64,000 nt of DNA from Thermoproteota archaeon (lineage in GTDB: Archaea; Korarchaeota; Korarchaeia; Korarchaeales; Korarchaeaceae), in the NCBI GenBank assembly GCA_030130125.1, contig JARZZM010000013.1:124001-188000 (forward strand). Reading direction: 5' to 3'. A program made the translations under genes and the position numbers. Below are positions 51,160 to 59,343 of this stretch, one piece after another (the stretch's first letter is position 1; each line of letters starts with the position of its first letter). Below the pieces are notes generated by a model. It made no database searches and was not told where the DNA came from. It worked only from the letters and a program-made list of their open reading frames with translations.

Positions 51160-54100
51160 TCACCCTCCTGTACCCAACCTCACTACCTCCTTTATTTCAC
51201 TCAGTTCCACAGTACCATCACCATCATCCTTCCACTCGAGGAGAGTCAATCTATTACTGACCCCTTTATTCACTAACCAGAGCAATCCCGCTCTAGTTCC
51301 ATATCTTGTCACGCCAGCTACCTTGTAAAAGGTGAAGTTACCGCATTTCGTTCTCTCTATTAACGAGTAATCTGTATCTCCGAAACTGGATGTGTAGGTC
51401 CGATTGCCGACCCTTATACCCACGAACACGCCACCACGTTGAATGAATTCGAAATCCTCACCGCTCAACCAGCTCGGATCAACGGCGGGCCCACCCAGCC
51501 TTATGACGGTCCCTGAGGAGGTGAAGGGGACATCGATTTTGGATATTATATCAGCGTTAAGGAACCTATCTACCCCGGAAGCCGTGATGGCTGCCCTTTT
51601 TGGCTTGGAGTAACCACCCTCATCTCCTACGAAAACGAGCAGGAAGGTATCAGGAGCGTCAACATGATCGGAAGCTGGCTTCACCGTGAGCGAATCAAAG
51701 TAGAGGACCCATCCCCTTGGTACGCCTATCTTCCCCTTTACACCCTCAATATTCACTAGAGAGAGCACCTCGCACTTATCTCCGAATCCATCCATTAGGA
51801 TCCCCCTTGGGATCCCCGCTTGAGCTCGAACGAATGTGGGCAAGGATTCAATGTCTATCCTCGCGCCAACTCCCAGCTCCTTAACATCCCCACCACTCTC
51901 GTCAAGGACACCAAGCTTCCCCACGACTAGGAGTTTGCCCCTGTATGAGGTCAAGATGCTCCTAGCCTCGCGACTGAGGACCCTCAACTCAGGAGCGATG
52001 AGCACATCGTACTGGGATAGCTCCGACTGGGAGGCCATCTCAATGGGGATCACGTCGAATTGAATATGTTCCTCGGCCAAGGCCCTGACTACCTCCCTGA
52101 AGGTCCTTATGTGGATTGTCCCCTCTACGTCGTAAGGGTCCGCTATGTATGTGTCCACGAAGTCCCTCGTAAAGGAGGAGAAGAGCACCCCAACCCTGTT
52201 CCTCGTACTCCTCTCAATCCCCGAGAGCATCTCCACCAACCAGAAGGCCCGTTTCCTGAATTCGACACCCACACTCCCCGTCATCAGTCCATTAGAGTTG
52301 GTCTCGAAGAAGCCGTTGGCCAGCGGGAGTAGGAGCCCGAGTTGCTTGGCGGAATCAGAAGCATCCCTCCCGTAGGTCAGGGGGATGATGACACCATCTC
52401 GGACGGATCCTCTCGCATGCTTCAGCATTGCGTAAAAGTGGACCCATTCAGAGAGGCTGGAATTGGAGAGACCCGCCTCCCATGTTGGAGGGCCAATCTC
52501 AGGGACTAGGACAATTATCGGATTGTATCGTAGGAACACCTGGTCGAATCCCAGCTCCGTGGCCCCAGCATCGCAGGCGGAACTCCCCACCAAGAGGGGC
52601 TTGCCGAGAGAGAAGGACTCTTCAGCAATGGCGAGAACGAAGTCGAGCGCCATGTCATGCCTCCACCTCAACCACAGTGGGAACGAGGGGTCATCCGTGG
52701 AGCTTGGGGAAGACACCCAGTATTCCTCTTCGAATCCTTCCTTTCCCCAATCGGAAGCGTCGGGCCACAGACCACTCATCTCCTCTGTTAAATACTCGGG
52801 GAGATGAGGAACATCTAGCCAGACACCGTCGGCCACTTCCATCAACTTCCTGACCCTGTCAATCAGGATCTCTCTGTGAGGCGACAGGGGGGACATCCAA
52901 AGATCGAATTCACCTCCCTCCACCCACGGCACATCCAGCTCCTCCCCAGTAATCACCAGCCTCCTTCCATCCAAGGAAACTTGGGCCCATTCCTTATGGA
53001 TAGGCTCGTCACAAACAACCTCCAGAGCGGGAACGTAAACCACCACCCTCATACCCAAGGAGTGGGCCTCTCTGGTGATGACTTTCACGGTCTCTAATGC
53101 CTTGGAGAAGTCCCTATACAGCATGTCGCACGAACTGAGCCCTACATCCAGCTCCACCAAAGACACCCCCTGATCCCTCAGGATAGAGATATCGACATCA
53201 GGAGATTCAGTATATACTGAGACCACACGTGCTCCCTTCAACCAATTCGGGGCTTGGTAATCCTTGGCCCTCCTGAATTCATCGAATATAACTCTCATCA
53301 GCCCATATCTCTCCTCACCCACGCCCTCCCAGAAGATGTATATGCCGTCTGCTCCGGCGGATGCTATCCAGAGGGCCCTTTTCCTAGCCTCCTCCTCGCT
53401 CAACTCCGGCAGGTCTGAAAGATAGGTGGATGCTACCACCTTACTGGCTACTTGACGGGCCCTCCACACAGTTTTGAAGTGCCTCAACCTGCTCTCACTG
53501 GATGGGATCATCACGTAGAGGGTCCCCGTCACTGCCGCTATACCGGAGAAGTCTATTCCATATGTCTCCAAAGGATCCCATATCAGGAGGTGGGGTCTCA
53601 CCTCTATGCTAGGCCTCACCTGTCTGGCTGCTGAGGTGATAATCCTGATCAGTTCTGTAACCTGCTTGGCCCTCCACTCCATCCATTTCCCCCTTATCTG
53701 GTCGTTTCCCTCGATGAACGACGCCCACCCTTCCGGAGAGTCCCCCTTAACCGTCACACCGGTATCTCTCTCGAACGCTCTCACGGTAAACTCATCGTAG
53801 CTCGTCAGAAGGGATTGATCCTCTCTTTCCAAGTAGACATCGGAGAACTGGAAGTTGTCGTTGATGTCAATGCCGTCGACACCCAAGGCAGCCACCTCTC
53901 TCGCCACACCTCTCAATAGATCAATGCATTCTCTTTCCCTCACTATCCTCGATGGAGGGACTATCCTGTGGAAGTAATCGGAGGAGTAAAAATCGGAAGG
54001 TCTGCCGTTGGACAGAACGGCTATCCACTCAGGATGCTTCTTCAACCACATCTCATGTGGGATATTCACCCATCCATAAACCCTCATCCCAAGTTTCTTT

Positions 54101-54384
54101 GCCTCCTTAATAGTTCTGAGGGTAATATCTACCATTTCATCCCTTACCGGAAGCAAGTTAGATGGGTACAGGGCGTACCCCTCTCCGTCAACTAAGGTAA
54201 CTAGTATGGCGTTGGCCCCCACATCCTTGAGCTTTCGGAGCATCAAGGATGGATCGCAGGATGGGTCGGTACATGGATCATAGACTCCCAACTCTAAACT
54301 CTTCACCTTGTTAGTGGAAATTCCGATCTGTACATGAAGGGCGAGCGTGAGGAGAGCTAAGGTTAGAGCGTACTTCGAGCTCAC
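51160..54384 (-). CDS. Large secreted glycoside-hydrolase-like protein with two barrel regions
   Basis: A 1074-residue protein with signal peptide (YALTLALLTLALHVQIGIS). Residues 30-400 look like a GHL10/DUF187-type TIM barrel (LELGVYDPCTD..., GMRVYGWVNIPHEMWLKKHPEW, LGVDGIDINDNFQFSD, GADGIYIFWEGV). Residues 405-690 repeat the pattern (VSVYTESPDVDISILRDQGVSLVELDVG, GMRVVVYVPALEVVCDEPIHKEWAQ, ADGVWLDVPHLPEYL). Residues about 700-880 resemble a glutaminase-like beta-galactosidase trimer domain (RVGVLFSSF, YDVLIAPELRVLS). The end is beta-rich. Probably acts on extracellular or cell-surface polysaccharide; the substrate is unknown. Confidence 0.7.
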   Translation of the reverse strand: MSSKYALTLALLTLALHVQIGISTNKVKSLELGVYDPCTDPSCDPSLMLRKLKDVGANAILVTLVDGEGYALYPSNLLPVRDEMVDITLRTIKEAKKLGMRVYGWVNIPHEMWLKKHPEWIAVLSNGRPSDFYSSDYFHRIVPPSRIVRERECIDLLRGVAREVAALGVDGIDINDNFQFSDVYLEREDQSLLTSYDEFTVRAFERDTGVTVKGDSPEGWASFIEGNDQIRGKWMEWRAKQVTELIRIITSAARQVRPSIEVRPHLLIWDPLETYGIDFSGIAAVTGTLYVMIPSSESRLRHFKTVWRARQVASKVVASTYLSDLPELSEEEARKRALWIASAGADGIYIFWEGVGEERYGLMRVIFDEFRRAKDYQAPNWLKGARVVSVYTESPDVDISILRDQGVSLVELDVGLSSCDMLYRDFSKALETVKVITREAHSLGMRVVVYVPALEVVCDEPIHKEWAQVSLDGRRLVITGEELDVPWVEGGEFDLWMSPLSPHREILIDRVRKLMEVADGVWLDVPHLPEYLTEEMSGLWPDASDWGKEGFEEEYWVSSPSSTDDPSFPLWLRWRHDMALDFVLAIAEESFSLGKPLLVGSSACDAGATELGFDQVFLRYNPIIVLVPEIGPPTWEAGLSNSSLSEWVHFYAMLKHARGSVRDGVIIPLTYGRDASDSAKQLGLLLPLANGFFETNSNGLMTGSVGVEFRKRAFWLVEMLSGIERSTRNRVGVLFSSFTRDFVDTYIADPYDVEGTIHIRTFREVVRALAEEHIQFDVIPIEMASQSELSQYDVLIAPELRVLSREARSILTSYRGKLLVVGKLGVLDESGGDVKELGVGARIDIESLPTFVRAQAGIPRGILMDGFGDKCEVLSLVNIEGVKGKIGVPRGWVLYFDSLTVKPASDHVDAPDTFLLVFVGDEGGYSKPKRAAITASGVDRFLNADIISKIDVPFTSSGTVIRLGGPAVDPSWLSGEDFEFIQRGGVFVGIRVGNRTYTSSFGDTDYSLIERTKCGNFTFYKVAGVTRYGTRAGLLWLVNKGVSNRLTLLEWKDDGDGTVELSEIKEVVRLGTGG

Positions 54385-54446
54385 AGGCGGAGGTGCGTCA
54401 TCATTATATTAACGAGTTACGGGTGTGATATAACAATTGTAATTCA

Positions 54447-55160
54447 ATGTGGGTGAGGAGCATGCGGGCCCTGAGGGTTCCTAAAGAAAGTGGATTGCTG
54501 TCTCTATGGCTGGCTACCCTGATCTACGCCCTCCTAAAGGTTAGAACGTGGGACCTGCTCGTCCTATCGTCACTAGCTGGTTCAATAGCACTCCTCCTCT
54601 TATCAGATGAGATCCTACACCTAATAGCCAGCAGGAGGATCAAGAAACTTATTAAGCAGCTGTCAGTGGTCCTCATCTTCTATATCCCCCTGCTCCCTGT
54701 AAATCCAATAGTCCTCTTCTTGGGTCTCATTACGGTTCCCTTCGTCGTGATTATTCTTCTATCCACTTCTACCGGTAGGGAGATCACATATGGATCTACA
54801 ATAGCGGGTTCCGCAGCTGTGGCAATGCACTCACCAATCCTGATGATCTCAGGGGGTGAACTTGATCTAGCCTATTTGATGATACCACCCCTCTACTCGA
54901 TCATGGCTACTAGTCACGCGTCAATAAGGGTCCTAGGTTATGATTTAAAGGCCCTCCTCTCGGGAATAGTGGCTGGAGCAATTCTTATCTCGATCACTTT
55001 ACCGTCTCTAGCCCTTGCAACCGTAATTCTAGTTGACATATCCAGCAGGCTGCTTCAGGAGATCGCAGGGCTATCCTCCAAGGTCAGGGTTAGGACCTTT
55101 GGGTTCATCGAACTTGCGAGGTCCTGCCTCACGCTCGCGGTCTCGGCCATGGTTGGTTGA
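54447..55160 (+). CDS. Polytopic membrane protein of unknown function
   Basis: A 237-residue protein with about seven membrane helices (LSLWLATLIYALL, LLVLSSLAGSIALLLLS, QLSVVLIFYIPLLPVNPIVLFLGLI, TIAGSAAVAMHSPILMISG and others) and a polar break STSTGREITYG. Promoter TATA-like GATATAACAATT at 54425-54436 suggests a start at ATG 54447 or 54462. It precedes the CruF-like gene by about 40 bases and might share its pathway, but that is only by position. Some features recall YwiC-like proteins; I cannot assign it. Confidence 0.6.
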   Translation: MWVRSMRALRVPKESGLLSLWLATLIYALLKVRTWDLLVLSSLAGSIALLLLSDEILHLIASRRIKKLIKQLSVVLIFYIPLLPVNPIVLFLGLITVPFVVIILLSTSTGREITYGSTIAGSAAVAMHSPILMISGGELDLAYLMIPPLYSIMATSHASIRVLGYDLKALLSGIVAGAILISITLPSLALATVILVDISSRLLQEIAGLSSKVRVRTFGFIELARSCLTLAVSAMVG

Positions 55161-55200
55161 GCGAAAGGCGGATAAGCCGCGAACAGGTACTGCTTATGTG

Positions 55201-55815
55201 ATGTTCATCAGACGCTTTAGAGTATCTATAATCATTCTCACTTTGGGATATCTGTTAAATGGACTGATGTTCCTTTTGGGGTCTAGGAGAGAAGCTGACA
55301 TGACCCTGACAATTTCCCTAATAATCTCTCTGGCCCTTGCATCATCCGAGTGGAGAAGCGCGCCCGCTTTATTCCTGTCTGGATGCCTCGTGGGCTTCTT
55401 CATGGAGCTGATAGGAATTCATTACGGGATTCCCTTCGGGAAATACAGCTATCTGTCCTTCGAAGGGGTGAGTTTATGGGGCGTGCCTATTCCTATAGCG
55501 CTGGCTTGGGGCCTCTACCTTTATACGGCTTACCTAGCATCCCTGCCCATAGCTAAGAGAAATTGGAGGATCGTTTTCACCTCCCTGCTCATGGTGGTAC
55601 TGGACATGGCCGTGGATCCAGTCATGGTAGATCGCGGAGTATGGATATGGAAATCAGGCGGCCCATGGTTTGGTATCCCGTTATCGAACTTCCTAGGGTG
55701 GTTCGTCACGTCAGCCCTGGCCCTCAGCGTATTCGAGCAATTGGCTGGTTCGTCAATCCAGTATGGCGCTCTAGACAAGTCTACGCGCCTTATCTCGCTA
55801 GCTTCTTCCCCATAA
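55201..55815 (+). CDS. Carotenoid biosynthesis protein, CruF-like (DUF422), probably frameshifted near its 3' end
   Basis: A membrane protein with the DUF422 signature: MELIGIHYGIPFGKYSY, GVPIPIALAWGLYLYTAY, LLMVVLDMAVDPVMVDRGVWIWKSGGPWFGIPLSNFLGW. In haloarchaea CruF hydrates C50 carotenoid ends. The visible frame stops at 55815 after a non-typical ending (SSIQYGALDKSTRLISLASSP). A one-base shift near 55753 instead gives FVNPVWRSRQVYAPYLASFF followed by a membrane helix, ending at 55928, which looks like the real C-terminus. Either a genuine mutation or a sequence error. ATG 55201 is the natural start; the longer frame to 55033 overlaps the upstream gene. No other carotenoid gene is present. 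Confidence 0.8.
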   Translation: MFIRRFRVSIIILTLGYLLNGLMFLLGSRREADMTLTISLIISLALASSEWRSAPALFLSGCLVGFFMELIGIHYGIPFGKYSYLSFEGVSLWGVPIPIALAWGLYLYTAYLASLPIAKRNWRIVFTSLLMVVLDMAVDPVMVDRGVWIWKSGGPWFGIPLSNFLGWFVTSALALSVFEQLAGSSIQYGALDKSTRLISLASSP

Positions 55816-55928
55816 TGCTATTATCCGGGACAGAATCGATCCTTGCTGTCGTGATCTCGCTCTCTCTAGCTGTAATCCTGCTGGTAGGGATGTATAAAAT
55901 CACTCAACGGGCCTCACCGCACTCCTGA
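55753..55928 (+). other. Out-of-frame C-terminal segment of the CruF-like gene
   Basis: The alternative frame reads FVNPVWRSRQVYAPYLASFFPIM, then a hydrophobic helix (SILAVVISLSLAVILLVGMY) and a short polar end at 55928. It could also be read as an independent 37-residue membrane peptide from ATG 55815, which overlaps the upstream stop as TAATG. The frameshift reading is preferred because the region upstream of that ATG is also well-formed in this frame. It overlaps the 3' end of the antiporter gene. Confidence 0.5.
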
Positions 55929-57543
55929 ACTTCGATATGAGTTTGTCAGACCCCATCACTATTCCCACCGAAAGCAGGATTACCGATATGAAAGACAGGG
56001 GATTAGAGAACGTTAGCACGATCCCCCTCCTGAAGAACTCATCGGCAATGCTGAGCATGGGGAGGACTGTCATGTAAAGTATGAGCACTCTAAGCAGGAT
56101 GCTGAATGCAGAAGAGATGCCCAACTCGCTTATCCTCCTTATGTCGCTGGCCATCCTCTGGAATATTATGTAGATAGCCGCCATTATGGAGGAGAACAGG
56201 GCTATGAGTATAACTTGATGGAAACCCACCCTGAGGTTGAAGAGGAAGGACAGCACGTAGGTTATGCTGATTACCAGGGCCAGCTGGTAGACGTGGTACT
56301 TGAAGTCCACGTCCGCTATGAGGTTGTTTATGAGGTCGCTCACCTCTTCGTGGATCTTCAGTATGCTGTCCATCAGGGGCTTGGGTGTTTTCAGCATTAT
56401 CGCATTCACTATCGTATCGACCCTCTTGCTTATCACGTTGAGGAAGGTCAGGTTGAACGCGTAGGCGAACATGGCACCTAGGGCGAGCTCAGTAGGGAGT
56501 TCAACGCCCTGAGCTAGAAGGGTCGCCAGCACTAGCAAGCCGAACTCTCCAGTATTGGCCAGAACGAGGCTCAGCCTCATCCCCCTTATGAACTCCAAAC
56601 CGCTGAGGAAGCTCGCCGCGAACAGGGCGATGGCCCTGAACACGTAGGCTAATATTGCGAGGGTGAACCCTATCGAGGCCGCCTTCGCGTAGACCCAGAA
56701 GATCTCGGCTGTGGTGGCCTCCAAGACATGGACCTCGTAAGGCAGCGTCATCACGAAGCCCATGAGGGCCAAGGTCATCAGTCCCTCGAGCACCTCGAAC
56801 ACAGGCTTGTCCATCCCCTGTATGGCCATGGATATGGCTCCGATGAACACAACTAGGGCCTCAGGTAAATGTAGGAACTCGGATATGGATATGAGTATCA
56901 ACATGTAGAGGAGAACCGTAAGCAGCTTGGTGCTCTCACCAGCCCCCCTCACTATCCTGTCTATCCACCTCGCTAGGATCACTGTTATGGCTAGTACGAC
57001 AATGCTCCAAGCGATGAGTCCGTAAACTGCTTCTCTAGAAAGCCCTTCCAGCCCTAAGGTGAAGTAACCCACCGATGCTAGAAACACGGCCAAGGAATCC
57101 TCTAGGATGGAGATGGCTATCCCATAGTTGGCCAGCTCCCTATCGACGCTTTTACCGTACTCGTATGCGAAAGCCTCGTTTGACGCTATCATTATGGCGG
57201 TGAGCGTGAGAGCGCCGGCTGGGTTCATTACCGTCCTCAGGAACCCGTAAAGGGTGAGTAGGATGGAAGCTTCGAAGAAGATGAAGAGGAGGAGCCTCTC
57301 CTTCTCCTTCCTCATGAAATCCACGTCTAATTCGACACCAGCTATGAACACCAGCAGAGCGAGGGCGAAAGGGCTCAAATTTACCAAGAGGGTTGGTATC
57401 TCAAGACCGAGGGCCTTCCCCACTAGGGAACCTATCATCAGGGCTGGTAGTATAACGACGGGCCTTATCCTGCTGTAGGCCACGGCTATCAGCGACACCA
57501 CGGCCAAGTACAGTATGTGGGGAAGGGCCACCTCGGTCAACAA
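55900..57543 (-). CDS. CPA2-type sodium/proton antiporter (Kef/NapA family)
   Basis: A 547-residue membrane protein with about 12-13 helices in the first 380 residues. The ion-binding region is LTLTAIMIASNEAFAYEYGKSVDRELANYGIAISILEDSLAVFLASVG; the conserved SILED.LAV helix of CPA transporters is clear. The last 160 residues add a linker (KIHEEVSDLINNLIADVDFK) and more helices rather than the TrkA-N domain of Kef channels. It probably exchanges Na+ or K+ for protons. The exact ion is not predictable by eye. Confidence 0.85.
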   Translation of the reverse strand: MLTEVALPHILYLAVVSLIAVAYSRIRPVVILPALMIGSLVGKALGLEIPTLLVNLSPFALALLVFIAGVELDVDFMRKEKERLLLFIFFEASILLTLYGFLRTVMNPAGALTLTAIMIASNEAFAYEYGKSVDRELANYGIAISILEDSLAVFLASVGYFTLGLEGLSREAVYGLIAWSIVVLAITVILARWIDRIVRGAGESTKLLTVLLYMLILISISEFLHLPEALVVFIGAISMAIQGMDKPVFEVLEGLMTLALMGFVMTLPYEVHVLEATTAEIFWVYAKAASIGFTLAILAYVFRAIALFAASFLSGLEFIRGMRLSLVLANTGEFGLLVLATLLAQGVELPTELALGAMFAYAFNLTFLNVISKRVDTIVNAIMLKTPKPLMDSILKIHEEVSDLINNLIADVDFKYHVYQLALVISITYVLSFLFNLRVGFHQVILIALFSSIMAAIYIIFQRMASDIRRISELGISSAFSILLRVLILYMTVLPMLSIADEFFRRGIVLTFSNPLSFISVILLSVGIVMGSDKLISKFRSAVRPVE

Positions 57544-57563
57544 TTTTACTCCCGTAGATTCAG

Positions 57564-58148
57564 CTAGATGGCCGATAAATAATGGTTACCCAGTTCCATG
57601 CAGAGATCTAAGTATGCCCTGTACTTGAGCGGTATGGACAGCGAGGCAGGCGCGCTACTGACTACCTTGGACACGGAAGCTACGGGGGGAGGCGCGAATA
57701 TGGCTGCCTTAGAGACCTCCAACTCAGCTCCAGCGAACTCCACGATGAACTTCAGTTCTTTCAGCTCTTCCATAAGGGGGTTGAGGACCCTCTCAACAGA
57801 CGCGCTTCTGAGAAGGATCCTAGCTCTGAGTTCACCTTCCTCGATCTCCAATCCGACTATCTCATCTCCTCTTCTTTTGGCCAGCGACTCTAGATCCTTG
57901 AGTCTCCCCCTCTCCACGGACAAATTTAGCTCGAAGGTACCGTCTTCCAGATCGGATTCCCCGAGCTCCCTCAGATGACCAATTCCCTCATAAGAAGATT
58001 TAGCTTCCTCGAGAGCCTCCCTCAACAGGTTCTCCATATAACTAGGGTTAATCACCACGGTAACCCGCGCCGAGGTGAAGTTCACCACGACCTCCTCCAC
58101 CTCTGGTCTTTCCCAGAGACTTCTCGCTACTGACAGTAACTCTCTCAT
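57564..58148 (-). CDS. Hypothetical protein, paralogue of the next gene
   Basis: A 194-residue protein, alpha/beta and acidic, with no signal peptide. The central part (GRLKDLESLAKRRGDEIVGLEIEEGELRARILLRSASVE) matches the corresponding part of the protein encoded just upstream (NSLDDLVEVAKKSEDVIGTLELKDDKFGALIYPRGSLS), so the two are tandem duplicates. Its ATG overlaps the stop of that gene by four bases. The C-terminal segment (KYRAYLDLCMELGNHYLSAI) is its own. Function unknown. Confidence 0.65.
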   Translation of the reverse strand: MRELLSVARSLWERPEVEEVVVNFTSARVTVVINPSYMENLLREALEEAKSSYEGIGHLRELGESDLEDGTFELNLSVERGRLKDLESLAKRRGDEIVGLEIEEGELRARILLRSASVERVLNPLMEELKELKFIVEFAGAELEVSKAAIFAPPPVASVSKVVSSAPASLSIPLKYRAYLDLCMELGNHYLSAI

Positions 58149-58717
58149 GGGATAACCCCCTCCCCCTCATCCCCGTGTTCATGTTCGTGCTCATGTTCAT
58201 GGGCATGCTCAGGCTCATGCTCAGGTGAACATTCCTCAGCGGTCGAAACGTACACGGAGACCTCGACACACTCCCTCGTAAGCTCGTAACCAATGAGGGA
58301 GAACGTCTTCACCTCAGGTGGAAGTACCTTGGATATCAGATAGGCCATATGGATTGAAAAGGCACTCAGAGAACCTCTAGGATATATAAGGGCACCGAAT
58401 TTATCATCCTTCAGCTCTAAAGTACCTATTACATCCTCGCTCTTCTTGGCCACCTCGACTAAATCATCTAGGGAGTTCAGATCGCCCTCAACATATATCC
58501 AAGCGTCAACGCCCTCCTCATCCATTCCCCCCTCGGAGACTTTCCCGTATCTCTTCTCCGCGTTAACGTACGACTCTCGAAGCACCTCCTTCATGTGGGT
58601 GATCTCCTCTCTAGGGAAGCGGATGGTGACTATGAAGAGGTCGGGATCCTCTGGATCCCTAGACACTTTAGTAACTGGAGCGATCCCCTTGATGGCCTCT
58701 AGTATTCTGAGAAGCAT
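58145..58717 (-). CDS. Hypothetical protein with His/Glu-rich metal-binding tail
   Basis: A 190-residue protein. The body resembles that of the downstream gene product (see there). The tail contains seven His within about 20 residues (PEHEPEHAHEHEHEHEHG), a pattern seen in nickel, zinc or cobalt storage and chaperone proteins. With nickel-using hydrogenase genes in the window a nickel link is possible but not shown. ATG 58717 with AGAGG eight bases upstream is preferred over a TTG start at 58777. The divergent TATA at 58779-58790 could serve this gene and its neighbour. Confidence 0.65.
   Translation of the reverse strand: MLLRILEAIKGIAPVTKVSRDPEDPDLFIVTIRFPREEITHMKEVLRESYVNAEKRYGKVSEGGMDEEGVDAWIYVEGDLNSLDDLVEVAKKSEDVIGTLELKDDKFGALIYPRGSLSAFSIHMAYLISKVLPPEVKTFSLIGYELTRECVEVSVYVSTAEECSPEHEPEHAHEHEHEHEHGDEGEGVIP
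58176..58227. repeat. Imperfect hexanucleotide repeat encoding the His-Glu tail
   Basis: The plus strand repeats units such as TTCATG, TTCGTG, CTCATG and GGCATG. Read on the minus strand they are the alternating His-Glu codons of the tail. Such low-complexity DNA can gain or lose units, so the tail length may vary between strains. Confidence 0.6.
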
Positions 58718-58778
58718 GGTCCATTCCTCTGAAGGGGCTGAACTTAAAAGTCCATCCGCACATGGGAGCCGTGTCAAC

Positions 58779-58790
58779 CTTTAATATATC
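58779..58790. promoter_or_regulatory. Near-symmetrical TATA element between divergent genes
   Basis: CTTTAATATATC lies about 25 bases before ATG 58815 on the plus strand. Its symmetry (TTAATATATC/GATATATTAA) lets it act for the minus strand too, where it would give a leader of some 40 bases before ATG 58717. Confidence 0.4.
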
Positions 58791-58814
58791 ACACATCAGA
58801 CCTTCCGGGTGGAG

Positions 58815-59060
58815 ATGACTAGGGTCGAGGTCTCTCAAGGAGTTTACGTCATCTGCGAGATCAAAGAGGAGAACGGAGGTACCTTCCTCGAGTGCAGCCT
58901 TCGAAGACAGGGGAGGCTGGGATTGAAGCTTCACGAGAAGCTGAGGGATATGGAAGAGATCGAGGAGATAATGAAGAGACCTAGGTGGCTGGGGGAGGAG
59001 TCCGATAGAGCTTTGAGAAGGGCGCTGTCCCTCTTACTTGGGAAGGTGAGGGAGAATTAG
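58815..59060 (+). CDS. Small hypothetical protein
   Basis: An 81-residue protein with a beta hairpin at the N-terminus (TRVEVSQGVYVICEIKEENGGTFLECSLRRQG) and two charged helices. A GTG six bases upstream is in frame. TATA spacing fits a leaderless start. It is followed by another small gene on the same strand. No family recognised. Confidence 0.55.
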   Translation: MTRVEVSQGVYVICEIKEENGGTFLECSLRRQGRLGLKLHEKLRDMEEIEEIMKRPRWLGEESDRALRRALSLLLGKVREN

Positions 59061-59100
59061 CCTCAATCTCACCAAACTGGATGTTCTGGATAAAATAGAC

Positions 59101-59343
59101 ATGGTGTGCGTGGGAGCTGAGAGGGTGGACGAGTACGAGGCTGAAGGATTTCTCCTGAGGGATGAGGAGGGATACACGGTCCTAGTAGTGGAAAGGGAAA
59201 ATTTAGAGGGCAAGTTCCCGGCCGTCTGGATAGGTAAATTCTCTAACTTGGAGGAGGCCAGGAATGCGCTCAGGGACATGCTCTACAACTTGGGTAGGCT
59301 GAACGACAGGGGATTCGGCTGTCACGAGGCGCCTCTGACCTGA
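59101..59343 (+). CDS. Small hypothetical protein
   Basis: An 80-residue protein. A predicted beta sheet (GFLLRDEEGYTVLVVERENLEGKFPAVWIGKF) is followed by a helix (NLEEARNALRDMLYNLGRLNDRG). The frame is open back to 59050, reading ISLNLTKLDVLDKID before the ATG; no usual start codon lies there, so ATG 59101 is taken. Its 3' end overlaps the opposite-strand gene by 22 bases. Function unknown. Confidence 0.5.
   Translation: MVCVGAERVDEYEAEGFLLRDEEGYTVLVVERENLEGKFPAVWIGKFSNLEEARNALRDMLYNLGRLNDRGFGCHEAPLT

Noticed and set aside
55815-55928. Independent 37-residue membrane peptide after the CruF-like gene.
   Set aside because: The same frame is well-formed upstream of its ATG and supplies the missing C-terminus, so a frameshift explains it better.
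59050-59133. Frame before and into the 80-residue gene reads ISLNLTKLDVLDKIDMVCVG, like the TKLDVL region of adenylosuccinate synthetase.
   Set aside because: The match is about ten residues, nothing before or after fits PurA, and there is no start codon; likely chance.
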